A stretch of DNA of 64,000 nt, taken from the NCBI RefSeq assembly GCF_947503415.1, contig NZ_CANNDS010000003.1, forward strand, positions 248,001-312,000, in the 5' to 3' direction. Position numbers and translations under genes: made by a program. Under the pieces are notes generated by a model. The model had not been told where the DNA came from and searched no databases. It saw only the letters and a program-made list of their open reading frames with translations. The stretch is from an uncultured Tateyamaria sp. (GTDB taxonomy: Bacteria; Pseudomonadota; Alphaproteobacteria; Rhodobacterales; Rhodobacteraceae). This document shows, piece after piece, positions 26,197-33,533 of the stretch (its first letter is position 1; every line of letters begins with the position of its first letter).

Positions 26197-27468
26197 TTAC
26201 TGGAAAACGGCGTCGGGATTGTCGAGGCTGTCCGAGCCCTCAATCGCAATTGTGGGTGTGCCAAGGGCGGCCACGACGCGTTCGATGCTGCGGGTCTGAT
26301 CGATCAGACCGTTGACGCCCCCCATGATCAGAGCCTCACCAGCAGCATTGCCGCGCTCGAGCATCATGTCGTAGCTGAACCCGGCCTCGGCGGCTGTCTT
26401 GATCCGGCTCAGCGAAAGCACGGCTGCTGCCAGCTTGGATTGCATCTCGGCATCAAGTGCCGGGTCGATTTCGGCGACCAGATTGGCCAGCGATGGGCCT
26501 GCAACCACTGATCCGTCAACACGGGTGTAGCTGCCCAAGTACACCGACTGAATGCCCACACCGTTATAGAAATGATCGTTGTGCGTGTTGTCGGCAAAGC
26601 AGGAGTGCTCCTCCTCGGGATCGTTCAACATGACGCCCAAGCGCATGCGTTCACCAGCGGTTTCGCCATAGGACAGTGACCCCATCCCCGTTAGCATCGC
26701 TGATATTCCTGCGTTTTCGTCGGCTGTTACGGCGGTGCGGGCCTCGCCCTCGTCCCCCCATTGACCGACCATCCACTCAAGATCCGAGATCAGCAAATCC
26801 ATTGCTGCCCGAAGGTAATCGCCGCGACGATCACAATTCCCGCCCGTGCATGCGTCACCCTGCGCATAATCCGTCCAGGGACGGTTTCCGGCACCGGCGT
26901 CGTGACCGTTCAGGTCTTGTCCCCACAGCAGGAACTCGATTGCATGATATCCAGTTGCGACATTTGCTTCGACACCGTCGGCTTCCTGCAAGGTCTCTTC
27001 CAACAAGGCAGGTGTGATGGCCGAGGCATCCACAGCCTCACCCGACAAGGTGAAGTTTGCATTTGCAATGACATTCAGGACCGCGGCCCCGTTTTCATCC
27101 GTTGGCCCGCCATAGGACGCATCCACATAATCAATCAAACCCTCGTCCAGCGGCCAGGCGTTCACCTTGCCTTCCCAATCATCGACGATGGCATTGCCGA
27201 AACGGAAAACTTCCGACTGTTGGTACGGCACGCGGGCCGCGAGCCAAGCGTTTCTGGCACCCACCAACGCTTGTGCTGATGGGGCTTCCAGCAGACCCTC
27301 AATGGCTGTTTGCAGGCGTTCGGCCGTGATCAGACTGTCGGCATAATTGGCCTCTGCGATGTTGGCATAGGTGTCGAGCACGTCCGCTTTGCTGATCTGC
27401 CCGTCCGCCATCGCAGCGGCGCCACAGCCAAGGGCGACGGCACACGTCGCAAGGGTAAGGAATTTCAT
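26197..27468 (-). CDS. irpA: Imelysin / iron-regulated periplasmic protein (IrpA-ICMP type)
   Basis: This 423-residue protein has a signal peptide (MKFLTLATCAVALGCGAAAMA) and two helical imelysin repeats. The GxHxxE core is intact (GYHAIEFLLWGQDLNGHD near residue 165), followed by RGDYLRAAMDLL and the second-repeat SCFADNTHNDHFYNGVGI. IrpA/ICMP proteins are iron-induced, export-targeted and linked to iron uptake; the peptidase label M75 is historical. It is the last gene of the small gene-hemP-unknown-irpA operon, 13 bp after the Cys-rich gene. It is distinct from the Tyr-substituted copy at 22318-23310. Confidence 0.92.
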   Translation of the reverse strand: MKFLTLATCAVALGCGAAAMADGQISKADVLDTYANIAEANYADSLITAERLQTAIEGLLEAPSAQALVGARNAWLAARVPYQQSEVFRFGNAIVDDWEGKVNAWPLDEGLIDYVDASYGGPTDENGAAVLNVIANANFTLSGEAVDASAITPALLEETLQEADGVEANVATGYHAIEFLLWGQDLNGHDAGAGNRPWTDYAQGDACTGGNCDRRGDYLRAAMDLLISDLEWMVGQWGDEGEARTAVTADENAGISAMLTGMGSLSYGETAGERMRLGVMLNDPEEEHSCFADNTHNDHFYNGVGIQSVYLGSYTRVDGSVVAGPSLANLVAEIDPALDAEMQSKLAAAVLSLSRIKTAAEAGFSYDMMLERGNAAGEALIMGGVNGLIDQTRSIERVVAALGTPTIAIEGSDSLDNPDAVFQ

Positions 27469-27481
27469 ATGGCACTGTCCT

Positions 27482-27949
27482 TTAGTGAAGTTTCATTGGG
27501 TTCTGGAAAGCGTGATCGGCCATGAGCGCCATCCGTCTCAAGGCAAGCCCGAACTCCTGCGCAAGATCGACAAGCGGCAACGCCATGTCGGGACGCACGA
27601 TGGTTGTTGCGATCAGCAAAGCATCTTCACGCTCCCCTTCACTGGCATAGCCGATGAAGGTCGCAAAACAGGATTCGTCCGCGCCAAGGCATTTGCAGGT
27701 CACATGATGGCGCATCAGGGGACGGCGGCCATGGCGGGCGCACAGATCGCACAGCGTCTCGAATGACTTCAGCGCCTTGCTCCCATGTTTTGTGCCAAGC
27801 GCTGTTGCGAAATCATTCCAGACTTGGCTTTGGGCCGCTGGGCCATTGCTCCAGAGCCGCAGGTACAGCACGGCACCGGCCTCCACTGGACCCAGCTCGG
27901 TGATATATCCAACCGGGGCGCCACCCCGATGCGGGGTCAAGGCGTTCAT
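27482..27949 (-). CDS. Uncharacterised Cys-rich protein between hemP and imelysin
   Basis: This 155-residue cytoplasmic-looking protein has no family I can name. It has five Cys residues in two clusters, CDLC near residue 67 and CKCLGADESC near 85-95, together with several His (RHGRRPLMRHHVTCK). That could make a metal or iron-sulphur site. The first third is beta-rich (VEAGAVLYLRLWSNG) and the last third helical. It overlaps hemP by 4 bp (ATGA) and precedes irpA by 13 bp, so it belongs to the iron operon. An iron- or haem-handling role is inferred from context only. Confidence 0.75.
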   Translation of the reverse strand: MNALTPHRGGAPVGYITELGPVEAGAVLYLRLWSNGPAAQSQVWNDFATALGTKHGSKALKSFETLCDLCARHGRRPLMRHHVTCKCLGADESCFATFIGYASEGEREDALLIATTIVRPDMALPLVDLAQEFGLALRRMALMADHAFQNPMKLH

Positions 27950-28086
27950 TTCGTGAGTATCAGCTTACCCGCCCGGGTGATCCGAAGCGTGTAAATCTGA
28001 TCGCCAAGCTTGATCCGGGCCATGTCGCCGCCCTTTGTCAGGTCGGTCGCCTCGTAGATCGGCAAAGTGTCGTCCGGCCGGGCCAT
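27946..28086 (-). CDS. hemP: Haemin uptake protein HemP
   Basis: The 46-residue protein ends in the family signature IYTLRITRAGKLILTK, which identifies HemP/HmuP, a small protein found with haem and iron uptake genes and needed for haem-receptor expression in some alphaproteobacteria and Burkholderia. I chose the ATG at 28086 (MARPDDTLPIYEATD); an upstream in-frame ATG would add an Arg-rich stretch with no family similarity. It overlaps the next gene by 4 bp. No haem receptor or HmuTUV genes are nearby, so here it is coupled to imelysin genes instead. Confidence 0.9.
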   Translation of the reverse strand: MARPDDTLPIYEATDLTKGGDMARIKLGDQIYTLRITRAGKLILTK

Positions 28087-28103
28087 GGTTTCCCTTGCGA
28101 TAT

Positions 28104-28256
28104 TCACCACCAAAACCCACCCCATGCGCCGTCCTCGGCCCTGTCGAGAAGCCATTCGATACTGAATACCGTCGGAAGTCCCATCGTCAGGCTGCCAAAG
28201 AGCATGTCGTGGACGTCCTGTCCGCCAAGAGCTACTGCGTTCCGGTCAAAATTCAT
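28104..28256 (-). CDS. Previously unannotated-looking 50-residue protein, first gene of the hemP operon
   Basis: The frame encodes MNFDRNAVALGGQDVHDMLF then a Gly/Leu-rich middle and ends in DGAWGGFWW. The start ATG at 28256 is preceded by GGGAG at a good distance. The stop lies 17 bp before the hemP ATG on the same strand, and a TGA-N9-TCA iron operator lies 73-87 bp upstream. There is no signal peptide. Four Trp residues, three of them in the last seven positions, are unusual for a chance frame. No family is recognised. It could be an iron-induced small protein or a leader peptide. Confidence 0.5.
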   Translation of the reverse strand: MNFDRNAVALGGQDVHDMLFGSLTMGLPTVFSIEWLLDRAEDGAWGGFWW

Positions 28257-28328
28257 CGTCCCACTCCCATTGAGGTGTTGGGTGTCTGGCTTGCCACTGA
28301 CTGGATTTGGCTGGCTTTCAGCGTAAGT

Positions 28329-28343
28329 TGAGTGAAAAAGTCA
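28329..28343. promoter_or_regulatory. Candidate iron operator (TGA-N9-TCA) of the hemP-irpA operon
   Basis: TGA (28329-28331), nine bases, then TCA (28341-28343) reproduces the Iron-Rhodo-box pattern found also at 24842-24856. It lies 73 bp upstream of the first small gene. An AT-rich segment (28349-28376, GACAA at one end and TTGTC at the other) sits just further upstream and is a plausible promoter core for the leftward operon. Confidence 0.5.
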
Positions 28344-28620
28344 GAAATGACAAGAAAATAATTTAGTAATTTTGTCGGATAAAGTGAAGCGCGGTGAAAG
28401 TTTGATCGGTTGGCATGAGTTCGATGGTGGCGGCGGAGGGTGCTTGCATTGCGAAGCGCGTGGGGGTTTTCGGTTCAGGTCGCGGGTTCAAAACGGTTTT
28501 CTCGACTCACTCCGGTTGCCTCAACAAAAGACTTCCCATTTCCAACAGATGCGTCCTTCGACAGGGTCCCGTGCAATTTCGTGTTTTACTTCAGTGAGAT
28601 AAACTACCTCAAGATTGGAA

Positions 28621-28670
28621 TGATGAACGCACCTCAAAAATCCGTTGACATGATGTACGCCCCTCAAATA
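28621..28670 (+). repeat. Tandem 20-bp direct repeat, 30-bp period, upstream of sugar operon
   Basis: TGATGAACGCACCTCAAAAA (28621-28640) and TGATGTACGCCCCTCAAATA (28651-28670) agree at 17 of 20 positions and are exactly 30 bp apart. A third CCTCAA occurs at 28607. TTGACA at 28645-28650 lies between them and may be a -35 element. This looks like a tandem binding site for a regulator acting on the downstream operon. Confidence 0.5.
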
Positions 28671-28681
28671 GCGTTTCCGCA

Positions 28682-28704
28682 GGGTCACCACAGACGTGTG
28701 ACCC
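28682..28704 (+). promoter_or_regulatory. Inverted repeat GGGTCAC-N9-GTGACCC at the operon start
   Basis: Perfect 7-bp arms (28682-28688 and 28698-28704) end 14 bp before the binding-protein ATG and next to its GGGAGG ribosome site. It could be the operator of the operon's LacI regulator or a hairpin that limits ribosome access. Confidence 0.5.
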
Positions 28705-28718
28705 ATAGGGAGGATCAT

Positions 28719-30038
28719 ATGAAAAAAGTGACTTCAGCCGCCGTTGGCGCGGCCCTGATAACGTCTGTCAGCGTGCCCACGATGGCCATGGCAGAGGATT
28801 TGACATTGTGCTGGGCGGCCTGGGATCCGGCCAACGCGCTTGTCGAACTCAGCAAGGAATTTGAGGCCCAATCCGGCCACACCATGAATTTTGAATTTAT
28901 CCCGTGGCCCAATTTCGCGGACCGGATGCTGAACGAACTGAACTCGGGCGGCAAGCTCTGTGACCTGCTGATCGGCGACAGCCAGTGGATCGGTGGCGGG
29001 GCCGAAAACGGCCACTACGTCAAACTGAACGACTTCTTCGACACCGAAGGCATCAGCATGGACGATTTCGCGCCTGCGACTGTCTACGCCTATTCCACAT
29101 GGCCCAAGGGCACGCCGAACTACTACGCGCTGCCCGCGATGGGCGATGCGAATGGCTGGTTCTATCGCAAGGACTGGTTTTCAGACCCAGAGATTCAGGC
29201 CGCCTTCAAAGAGGCAACAGGCCGCGATCTGGGGGAGCCCAAGACCCAACGCGAAATGCTGGAAATCGCCCAGTTCTTCCAGGGCCGCGAGATTGACGGC
29301 AAAACCGTTTACGGCGCCTCCATCTTCACCGAACGCGGCTCCGAAGGGATCACGATGGGCGTGACCTCGGCGCTTTACCCCTGGGGCTTCAAATACGAAA
29401 ACACCCCCGGCTCTTACGACATGGAGGGCGCTGTGAACTCGCCCGAAGCGGTCGAAGCACTTGAATTCTATAAAGAGTTCTACGAAACAGCGACACCGCC
29501 TGGCTACACGAACTCCTATATGGGTGAGAGCCTCGACGCGTTCAAATCCGGTCAGGTCGCCATGGCGATGAACTGGTTCGCGTTCTTCCCGGGCCTCTAT
29601 GCCGACCCGGCCACAGGAGGGGACAAGATCGACTTTTTCGTGAACCCACCGCAAAATCAGGCCGGGTCCACCTTGGGCGGGCAGGGCATCAGCGTCGTCG
29701 CCTATAGCGACAAACAGGACGCCGCCCTTGAATACATAAAGTGGTTCGCCGATCCGGAAGTGCAGGCCAAATGGTGGGAACTTGGCGGCTACTCGGCCCA
29801 CAACTCCGTCCTGAACGACCCGGGCTTCAAGGACAGCGCACCGTTCGCCGGTGACTTCCTCGAGGCGATGGGCGCCGTGCAGGACTTTTGGCAAGAGCCA
29901 GCCTATGCCGAACTGCTGCTGGCCATGCAGAAGCGCATCCACGACTACGTGGTTGCCGATCAGGGCACGGCACAGGAAGCGCTCGACAAGCTGATCGAGG
30001 ACTGGACCGAAACCTTCGAAGACGAAGGCAAGCTCTAA
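28719..30038 (+). CDS. Sugar ABC transporter substrate-binding protein (family 1)
   Basis: This 439-residue periplasmic protein starts with a Sec signal (MKKVTSAAVG, hydrophobic core, cleavage after AMA near residue 26). The mature part has the family 1 two-lobe pattern: LCDLLIGDSQWIGGGAENG, then FYRKDWFSDPEIQAAF, TLGGQGISVVAYSDKQDAAL and YIKWFADPEVQAKWW. Trp-rich segments in the cleft suggest stacking on a sugar or polyol. I placed the start at ATG 28719 with GGGAGG upstream; the frame is open further upstream but without a signal peptide or family match. It is the first gene of a ten-gene operon. Confidence 0.93.
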   Translation: MKKVTSAAVGAALITSVSVPTMAMAEDLTLCWAAWDPANALVELSKEFEAQSGHTMNFEFIPWPNFADRMLNELNSGGKLCDLLIGDSQWIGGGAENGHYVKLNDFFDTEGISMDDFAPATVYAYSTWPKGTPNYYALPAMGDANGWFYRKDWFSDPEIQAAFKEATGRDLGEPKTQREMLEIAQFFQGREIDGKTVYGASIFTERGSEGITMGVTSALYPWGFKYENTPGSYDMEGAVNSPEAVEALEFYKEFYETATPPGYTNSYMGESLDAFKSGQVAMAMNWFAFFPGLYADPATGGDKIDFFVNPPQNQAGSTLGGQGISVVAYSDKQDAALEYIKWFADPEVQAKWWELGGYSAHNSVLNDPGFKDSAPFAGDFLEAMGAVQDFWQEPAYAELLLAMQKRIHDYVVADQGTAQEALDKLIEDWTETFEDEGKL

Positions 30039-30050
30039 GTCCTCCTCCCA

Positions 30051-30122
30051 AGGGTGGGCAGCATTGCCCACCCTAACACCCAACCCGAATTGACCCTTTG
30101 CAGGGTGGGCCATCTGCCCACC
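30051..30122 (+). terminator. Two related hairpins between binding-protein and permease genes
   Basis: AGGGTGGGCA (30051-30060) pairs with TGCCCACCCT (30065-30074), and GGTGGGC (30104-30110) pairs with GCCCACC (30116-30122). No T-run follows. The arms of the two hairpins can also cross-pair. Such structures after a binding-protein gene usually protect or truncate the mRNA so that the binding protein is made in excess. Confidence 0.6.
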
Positions 30123-30142
30123 GCATGAAGAGGCTGTGCCCG

Positions 30143-31090
30143 ATGACAGACACGCTCGCAGACAAAGCCGCCGGTGCCACACCCAAGCGCGTCGTACGCA
30201 AGATCAGGGGCCTGAGCGACCGCGCCATCGCGTGGATCTTTGTCGCCCCCACGATCTTTCTGCTGCTGGCGATCAATATCTTTCCGCTGATCTGGACGAT
30301 CCAGCTGAGCTTTACCAATTTTCGCGCCAACCGACTGACGCGAGAGCCTGAGTTCATCGGCCTGCGCAACTACGAACGCATCCTGACCGACAGCGACATC
30401 TGGCTGAACATGCAGGCCACGGCGCATTTCCTGTTCTGGACCATCGCACTGCAGGTGCTGATCGGGTTCACGCTGGCCTGGCTCATCAACAAGAAATTCA
30501 AGGGCAACGATCTGTGGACCACAATCATCGTGCTGCCCATGATGCTGTCGCCCGCCGTGGTGGGGAACTTCTGGAAATTCCTCTACCAGCCGCAAATCGG
30601 GCTTTTCAACTACATCGTCGCCTTCTTCACCGGCAAGGAGCCCTCCAGCTTCGAAATGCTCGGCTCGGTCCAACTGGCGCCCTGGTCCATTGTCATCGTG
30701 GACACGTGGATGTGGACACCCTTCGTGATGCTGATCTGCCTCGCCGGTCTGCGCTCCATTCCCGACTACATCTACGAGGCAGCAGAGGTCGACCGCGCCT
30801 CCAAACTCCGCCAGTTCTTCACCATCACCATCCCCATGGTGCTGCCCTTTCTGATGCTCGCCGTCCTGTTCCGCGGGATCGAGAATTTCAAAATGTTCGA
30901 CCTCGTCGTCCAACTGACCGGCGGCGGCCCCGGCTCCACCACAGAACTCACCTCGATCAACCTCAAAAGAGAGGCGTTCGAGAAGTGGCGCACAGGCTAT
31001 GCGTCGGCCTACGCCATCATTCTCTTCGTCACGGTGTTTGGCCTCGCCAGCATCTACGTCAAGGCGCTGAACAAGGTAAAAGAGAGATGA
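30143..31090 (+). CDS. Sugar ABC transporter permease (UgpA/MalF-like)
   Basis: This 315-residue membrane protein has about six helices, starting at WIFVAPTIFLLLAINIF near residue 35. The ATPase-coupling loop is EAAEVDRASKLRQFFTITIPMVLPF near residue 215. The N-terminal 30 residues are charged and cytoplasmic. I chose ATG 30143 with AGAGG nine nt upstream; ATG 30125 would add six residues. It forms the channel with the second permease at 31194. The gap between the two carries a dispersed GC-rich repeat. Confidence 0.92.
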   Translation: MTDTLADKAAGATPKRVVRKIRGLSDRAIAWIFVAPTIFLLLAINIFPLIWTIQLSFTNFRANRLTREPEFIGLRNYERILTDSDIWLNMQATAHFLFWTIALQVLIGFTLAWLINKKFKGNDLWTTIIVLPMMLSPAVVGNFWKFLYQPQIGLFNYIVAFFTGKEPSSFEMLGSVQLAPWSIVIVDTWMWTPFVMLICLAGLRSIPDYIYEAAEVDRASKLRQFFTITIPMVLPFLMLAVLFRGIENFKMFDLVVQLTGGGPGSTTELTSINLKREAFEKWRTGYASAYAIILFVTVFGLASIYVKALNKVKER

Positions 31091-31112
31091 TGCACACTCT
31101 TCTTTCGGCTCC

Positions 31113-31159
31113 AAATATCCTCGGGGGGGCGCGCCAGCGCGGGGGGCAGACAGCCCCCC
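31113..31159 (+). repeat. Dispersed GC-rich intergenic repeat with hairpin
   Basis: AAATATCC (31113-31120) is followed by G-runs and a GGGGGGC (31141-31147) / GCCCCCC (31153-31159) stem. It has the same build as the unit at 1993-2029. Here it sits inside an operon, between two permease genes, rather than at a gene end. Confidence 0.55.
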
Positions 31160-31193
31160 TCCCAACCTCAGCACCCATCACGGACGTCAACCC

Positions 31194-32132
31194 ATGAGCG
31201 CCTTTTCCATCACCGAACCCAGCCAACGCTCCAAATGGGTCGCCGGGTCACTGGTCATCGTCTACGCGCTGATCACGATGATCCCGCTGGCGTGGATCAT
31301 GCTCACCGGCTTCAAATCCCCCAGCGACGCCATCAGCTACCCGCCCAAGGTCGTGTTCGAGCCGACGCTCGAAGGTTACGTGAACCTCTTCACCACCCGC
31401 ACGCGCCAAACGCAGGACTTCCTTGATGCCAACCCGCCGCAAAACTGGGCGGATGAGATCGTGCGGGAATACGACATGGTCATCGTCGGCCCCTCCAAAT
31501 TCGGCGAACGGTTCCTCAACTCTGTGATTATCGGCTTCGGCTCGACCTTTTTGTCGATCTTTCTCGGTACACTCGCCGCTTACGCGTTCAGCCGTTTCAA
31601 GATCCCGCTGGCCGACGACCTTCTCTTCTTCATCCTCAGTACAAGGATGATGCCCCCCATCGCTGTCGCGATCCCGATCTTCCTGATGTACCGCAATCTC
31701 GGCCTCAGCGACACGCATCTGGGCATGATCCTGCTTTACACGGCGGTGAACATCTCTCTCGCGGTCTGGCTGCTCAAAGGGTTCATCGACGAAATCCCGC
31801 GCGAATACGAAGAGGCCGCGCTGATCGACGGCTACACGCGGTTCCAGGCGTTCTACAAAGTGGTCCTGCCCCAAGCGGCGACGGGCATCGCCTCCACCGC
31901 CATCTTCTGCCTGATCTTTGCTTGGAACGAATATGCCTTCGCGGTCCTGCTGACCTCGGCCACGGCCCAGACAGCCCCGCCCTTCATCCCGACCATCATC
32001 GGTGTCGGAGGCCTTGACTGGCCCGCGGTTGCGGCAGGGGCCACGATCTTCCTGCTGCCTGTCATGATCTTCACCATCCTGCTGCGCAAACACCTGCTGC
32101 GCGGGATCACATTCGGAGCCGTTCGCAAATGA
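31194..32132 (+). CDS. Sugar ABC transporter permease (UgpE/MalG-like)
   Basis: The 312-residue permease has about six membrane segments and a MalG-type coupling loop, EEAALIDGYTRFQAFYKVVLPQAATG near residue 205. A long periplasmic loop after helix 1 (residues about 50-100, with TRTRQTQDFLDANPPQNW) is larger than in many MalG homologues. It ends in KHLLRGITFGAVRK, the usual C-terminus. It pairs with the permease at 30143. A strong terminator-like hairpin follows before the next genes. Confidence 0.92.
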   Translation: MSAFSITEPSQRSKWVAGSLVIVYALITMIPLAWIMLTGFKSPSDAISYPPKVVFEPTLEGYVNLFTTRTRQTQDFLDANPPQNWADEIVREYDMVIVGPSKFGERFLNSVIIGFGSTFLSIFLGTLAAYAFSRFKIPLADDLLFFILSTRMMPPIAVAIPIFLMYRNLGLSDTHLGMILLYTAVNISLAVWLLKGFIDEIPREYEEAALIDGYTRFQAFYKVVLPQAATGIASTAIFCLIFAWNEYAFAVLLTSATAQTAPPFIPTIIGVGGLDWPAVAAGATIFLLPVMIFTILLRKHLLRGITFGAVRK

Positions 32133-32166
32133 CCAGGCTATGCCAAACCACAACATCTTGGTGCAC

Positions 32167-32222
32167 CGGGGGGGTGCACAGGGGGTGCACGGGTGGTGTA
32201 CGGATGTCACCCCCCCGTTTTT
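32167..32222 (+). terminator. Intra-operon terminator-like hairpin containing GTGCAC repeats
   Basis: CGGGGGGGTG (32167-32176) pairs perfectly with CACCCCCCCG (32208-32217), followed by five T residues (32218-32222). The 31-nt loop holds GTGCAC at 32185 and GTGTAC at 32196; other GTGCAC copies are at 32161 and 32174. It lies between the second permease and the small membrane protein gene, so it should reduce or regulate expression of the ATPases and enzymes. Confidence 0.65.
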
Positions 32223-32238
32223 GCCAACCGGAGGGTAC

Positions 32239-32436
32239 ATGATGAAAGGGTTCCTGACCGGCCTCATGCGCCTGCACCGCGGCCCATGGGAGGCGCTGGC
32301 GACCATCATCATCGCCCTTGGCGTCTTCATGCTGATGCAGCCGTTTGTGCTCTGGGCCTTCACCTATTCTTTCATCACGACACTGGTGGGCACCGTCATG
32401 TTCATCGTCGTCAGCCACTTCCCGGAAGGTGAGTAA
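32239..32436 (+). CDS. Small two-helix membrane protein of the sugar ABC operon
   Basis: The 65-residue protein starts MMKGFLTGLMRLHRGPWEAL and has two hydrophobic helices (about residues 19-38 and 42-59), ending in SHFPEGE. No named family is certain. Small membrane proteins (for example DUF2160) occur at a similar place in the rhizobial glycerol ABC operons, which also have two ATPases. GGAGGG lies upstream of the ATG. Its stop overlaps the ATPase start by 1 bp (TAATG). An accessory transporter role is inferred. Confidence 0.75.
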   Translation: MMKGFLTGLMRLHRGPWEALATIIIALGVFMLMQPFVLWAFTYSFITTLVGTVMFIVVSHFPEGE

Positions 32437-33533
32437 TGGCCGAGATTGTCATCAAGAATGTCCGCAAGGAATTTGGCGATTTTGTCGCCGTAAAGGAGTC
32501 CAGCTTCACCATAGAAGACGGCGAGTTCTTCATGCTCCTGGGCCCCTCCGGTTGCGGCAAGACCACCACCCTGCGCATGATTGCAGGGCTGGAACTGCCA
32601 ACCTCCGGAGAGATCTTTCTCGACGGTGAAGAGATCGGTCAACGCCCCCCGTCACAGCGCGATATTGCCTTTGTTTTCCAGATGTTCGCGCTCTATCCTC
32701 ATATGAACGTCTACAAGAACCTGAGCTACCCGCTGGTCAGCCAAGGCATGCCGCGCGCGCAAGTCCGCGCCAAGGTGGATGAGGTCACCACGATCCTCGG
32801 TATCAAAGATATCCTCAAGAAACCCGTGGGTGGTCTGTCGGGCGGTGACCGGCAACGGGTTGCGCTCGGTCGGGCCATTGTGCGTGAGCCGAAAGCCTTC
32901 ATGATGGATGAACCGCTGGGCGCTTTGGACGCTGAATTCCGGGAACACATGGCCGAAGAGCTGCGCGCTTTGCACGACCGTATGGGGGCGACCACAGTCT
33001 ACGTAACCCACGACCAGCTTGAGGCGATGCAGATGGGCGACAAGATCGTTGTGATGAACAACGCCGTGGTCGAACAGTTCGGCAAACCGCAGGATATCTA
33101 CGACATGCCCGCCTCCATGTTTGTGGCGGATTTCATTGGATCACCATCCATGAACTTCCTGAATTTAAACGGTAAAGTCGAACCGGGCGATACGGAAATT
33201 CACTTAAACAATCAGCGAATGAGCGTGCCCACGTTGCGCGAAGGGGCGTCTGGCGATCTGGTTTTTGGCGTCCGGCCGGAACACATCCATCTGTCGTCCG
33301 ATGGTGATTATCGGGGCAGGGTCCTCGCCACGGAATACCTTGGCACCACCCAAATCGTGACCCTCGACACGCCCAACGGAGAGATCAAGGCGCGCATTGC
33401 CTCCGACCAGCCCGCAAGCGTGGGGGAAACGGTCGGCCTTGGCTTCAACGGCCAAACGGTGACCCTGTTCGACAAGGCGTCGGGCCGTGCCCTGCGGTCT
33501 GAACTCAACGAAGGAGTGCTCGCCCATGGCTGA
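32436..33533 (+). CDS. Sugar ABC transporter ATP-binding protein, first of two (UgpC-like)
   Basis: This 365-residue ATPase has Walker A GPSGCGKTT near residue 37, Q-loop FVFQMFALYPHMNV, a signature LSGGDRQRVALGRA (Asp where Glu or Gln is usual), Walker B FMMDEPLGALD and switch THDQLEAM. The C-terminal TOBE/MalK-like domain runs from about residue 235 (FADFIGSPSMNFL). It overlaps the second ATPase by 8 bp. Two different ATPases in one operon suggest a heterodimer, as in the GlpST glycerol importer, rather than the usual homodimer. Confidence 0.92.
   Translation: MAEIVIKNVRKEFGDFVAVKESSFTIEDGEFFMLLGPSGCGKTTTLRMIAGLELPTSGEIFLDGEEIGQRPPSQRDIAFVFQMFALYPHMNVYKNLSYPLVSQGMPRAQVRAKVDEVTTILGIKDILKKPVGGLSGGDRQRVALGRAIVREPKAFMMDEPLGALDAEFREHMAEELRALHDRMGATTVYVTHDQLEAMQMGDKIVVMNNAVVEQFGKPQDIYDMPASMFVADFIGSPSMNFLNLNGKVEPGDTEIHLNNQRMSVPTLREGASGDLVFGVRPEHIHLSSDGDYRGRVLATEYLGTTQIVTLDTPNGEIKARIASDQPASVGETVGLGFNGQTVTLFDKASGRALRSELNEGVLAHG

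Noticed and set aside
28440..28718. N-terminal extension of the sugar binding protein, with an apparent 10-residue protein repeat
   Set aside because: The Sec signal begins at 28719 with a strong ribosome site; the repeat is better explained as DNA-level operator repeats.
32161..32201. Short regularly spaced GTGCAC repeats that might suggest a CRISPR-like array
   Set aside because: Units are 6 bp with 5-7-bp gaps, far too short for CRISPR, and there are no cas genes in the window.
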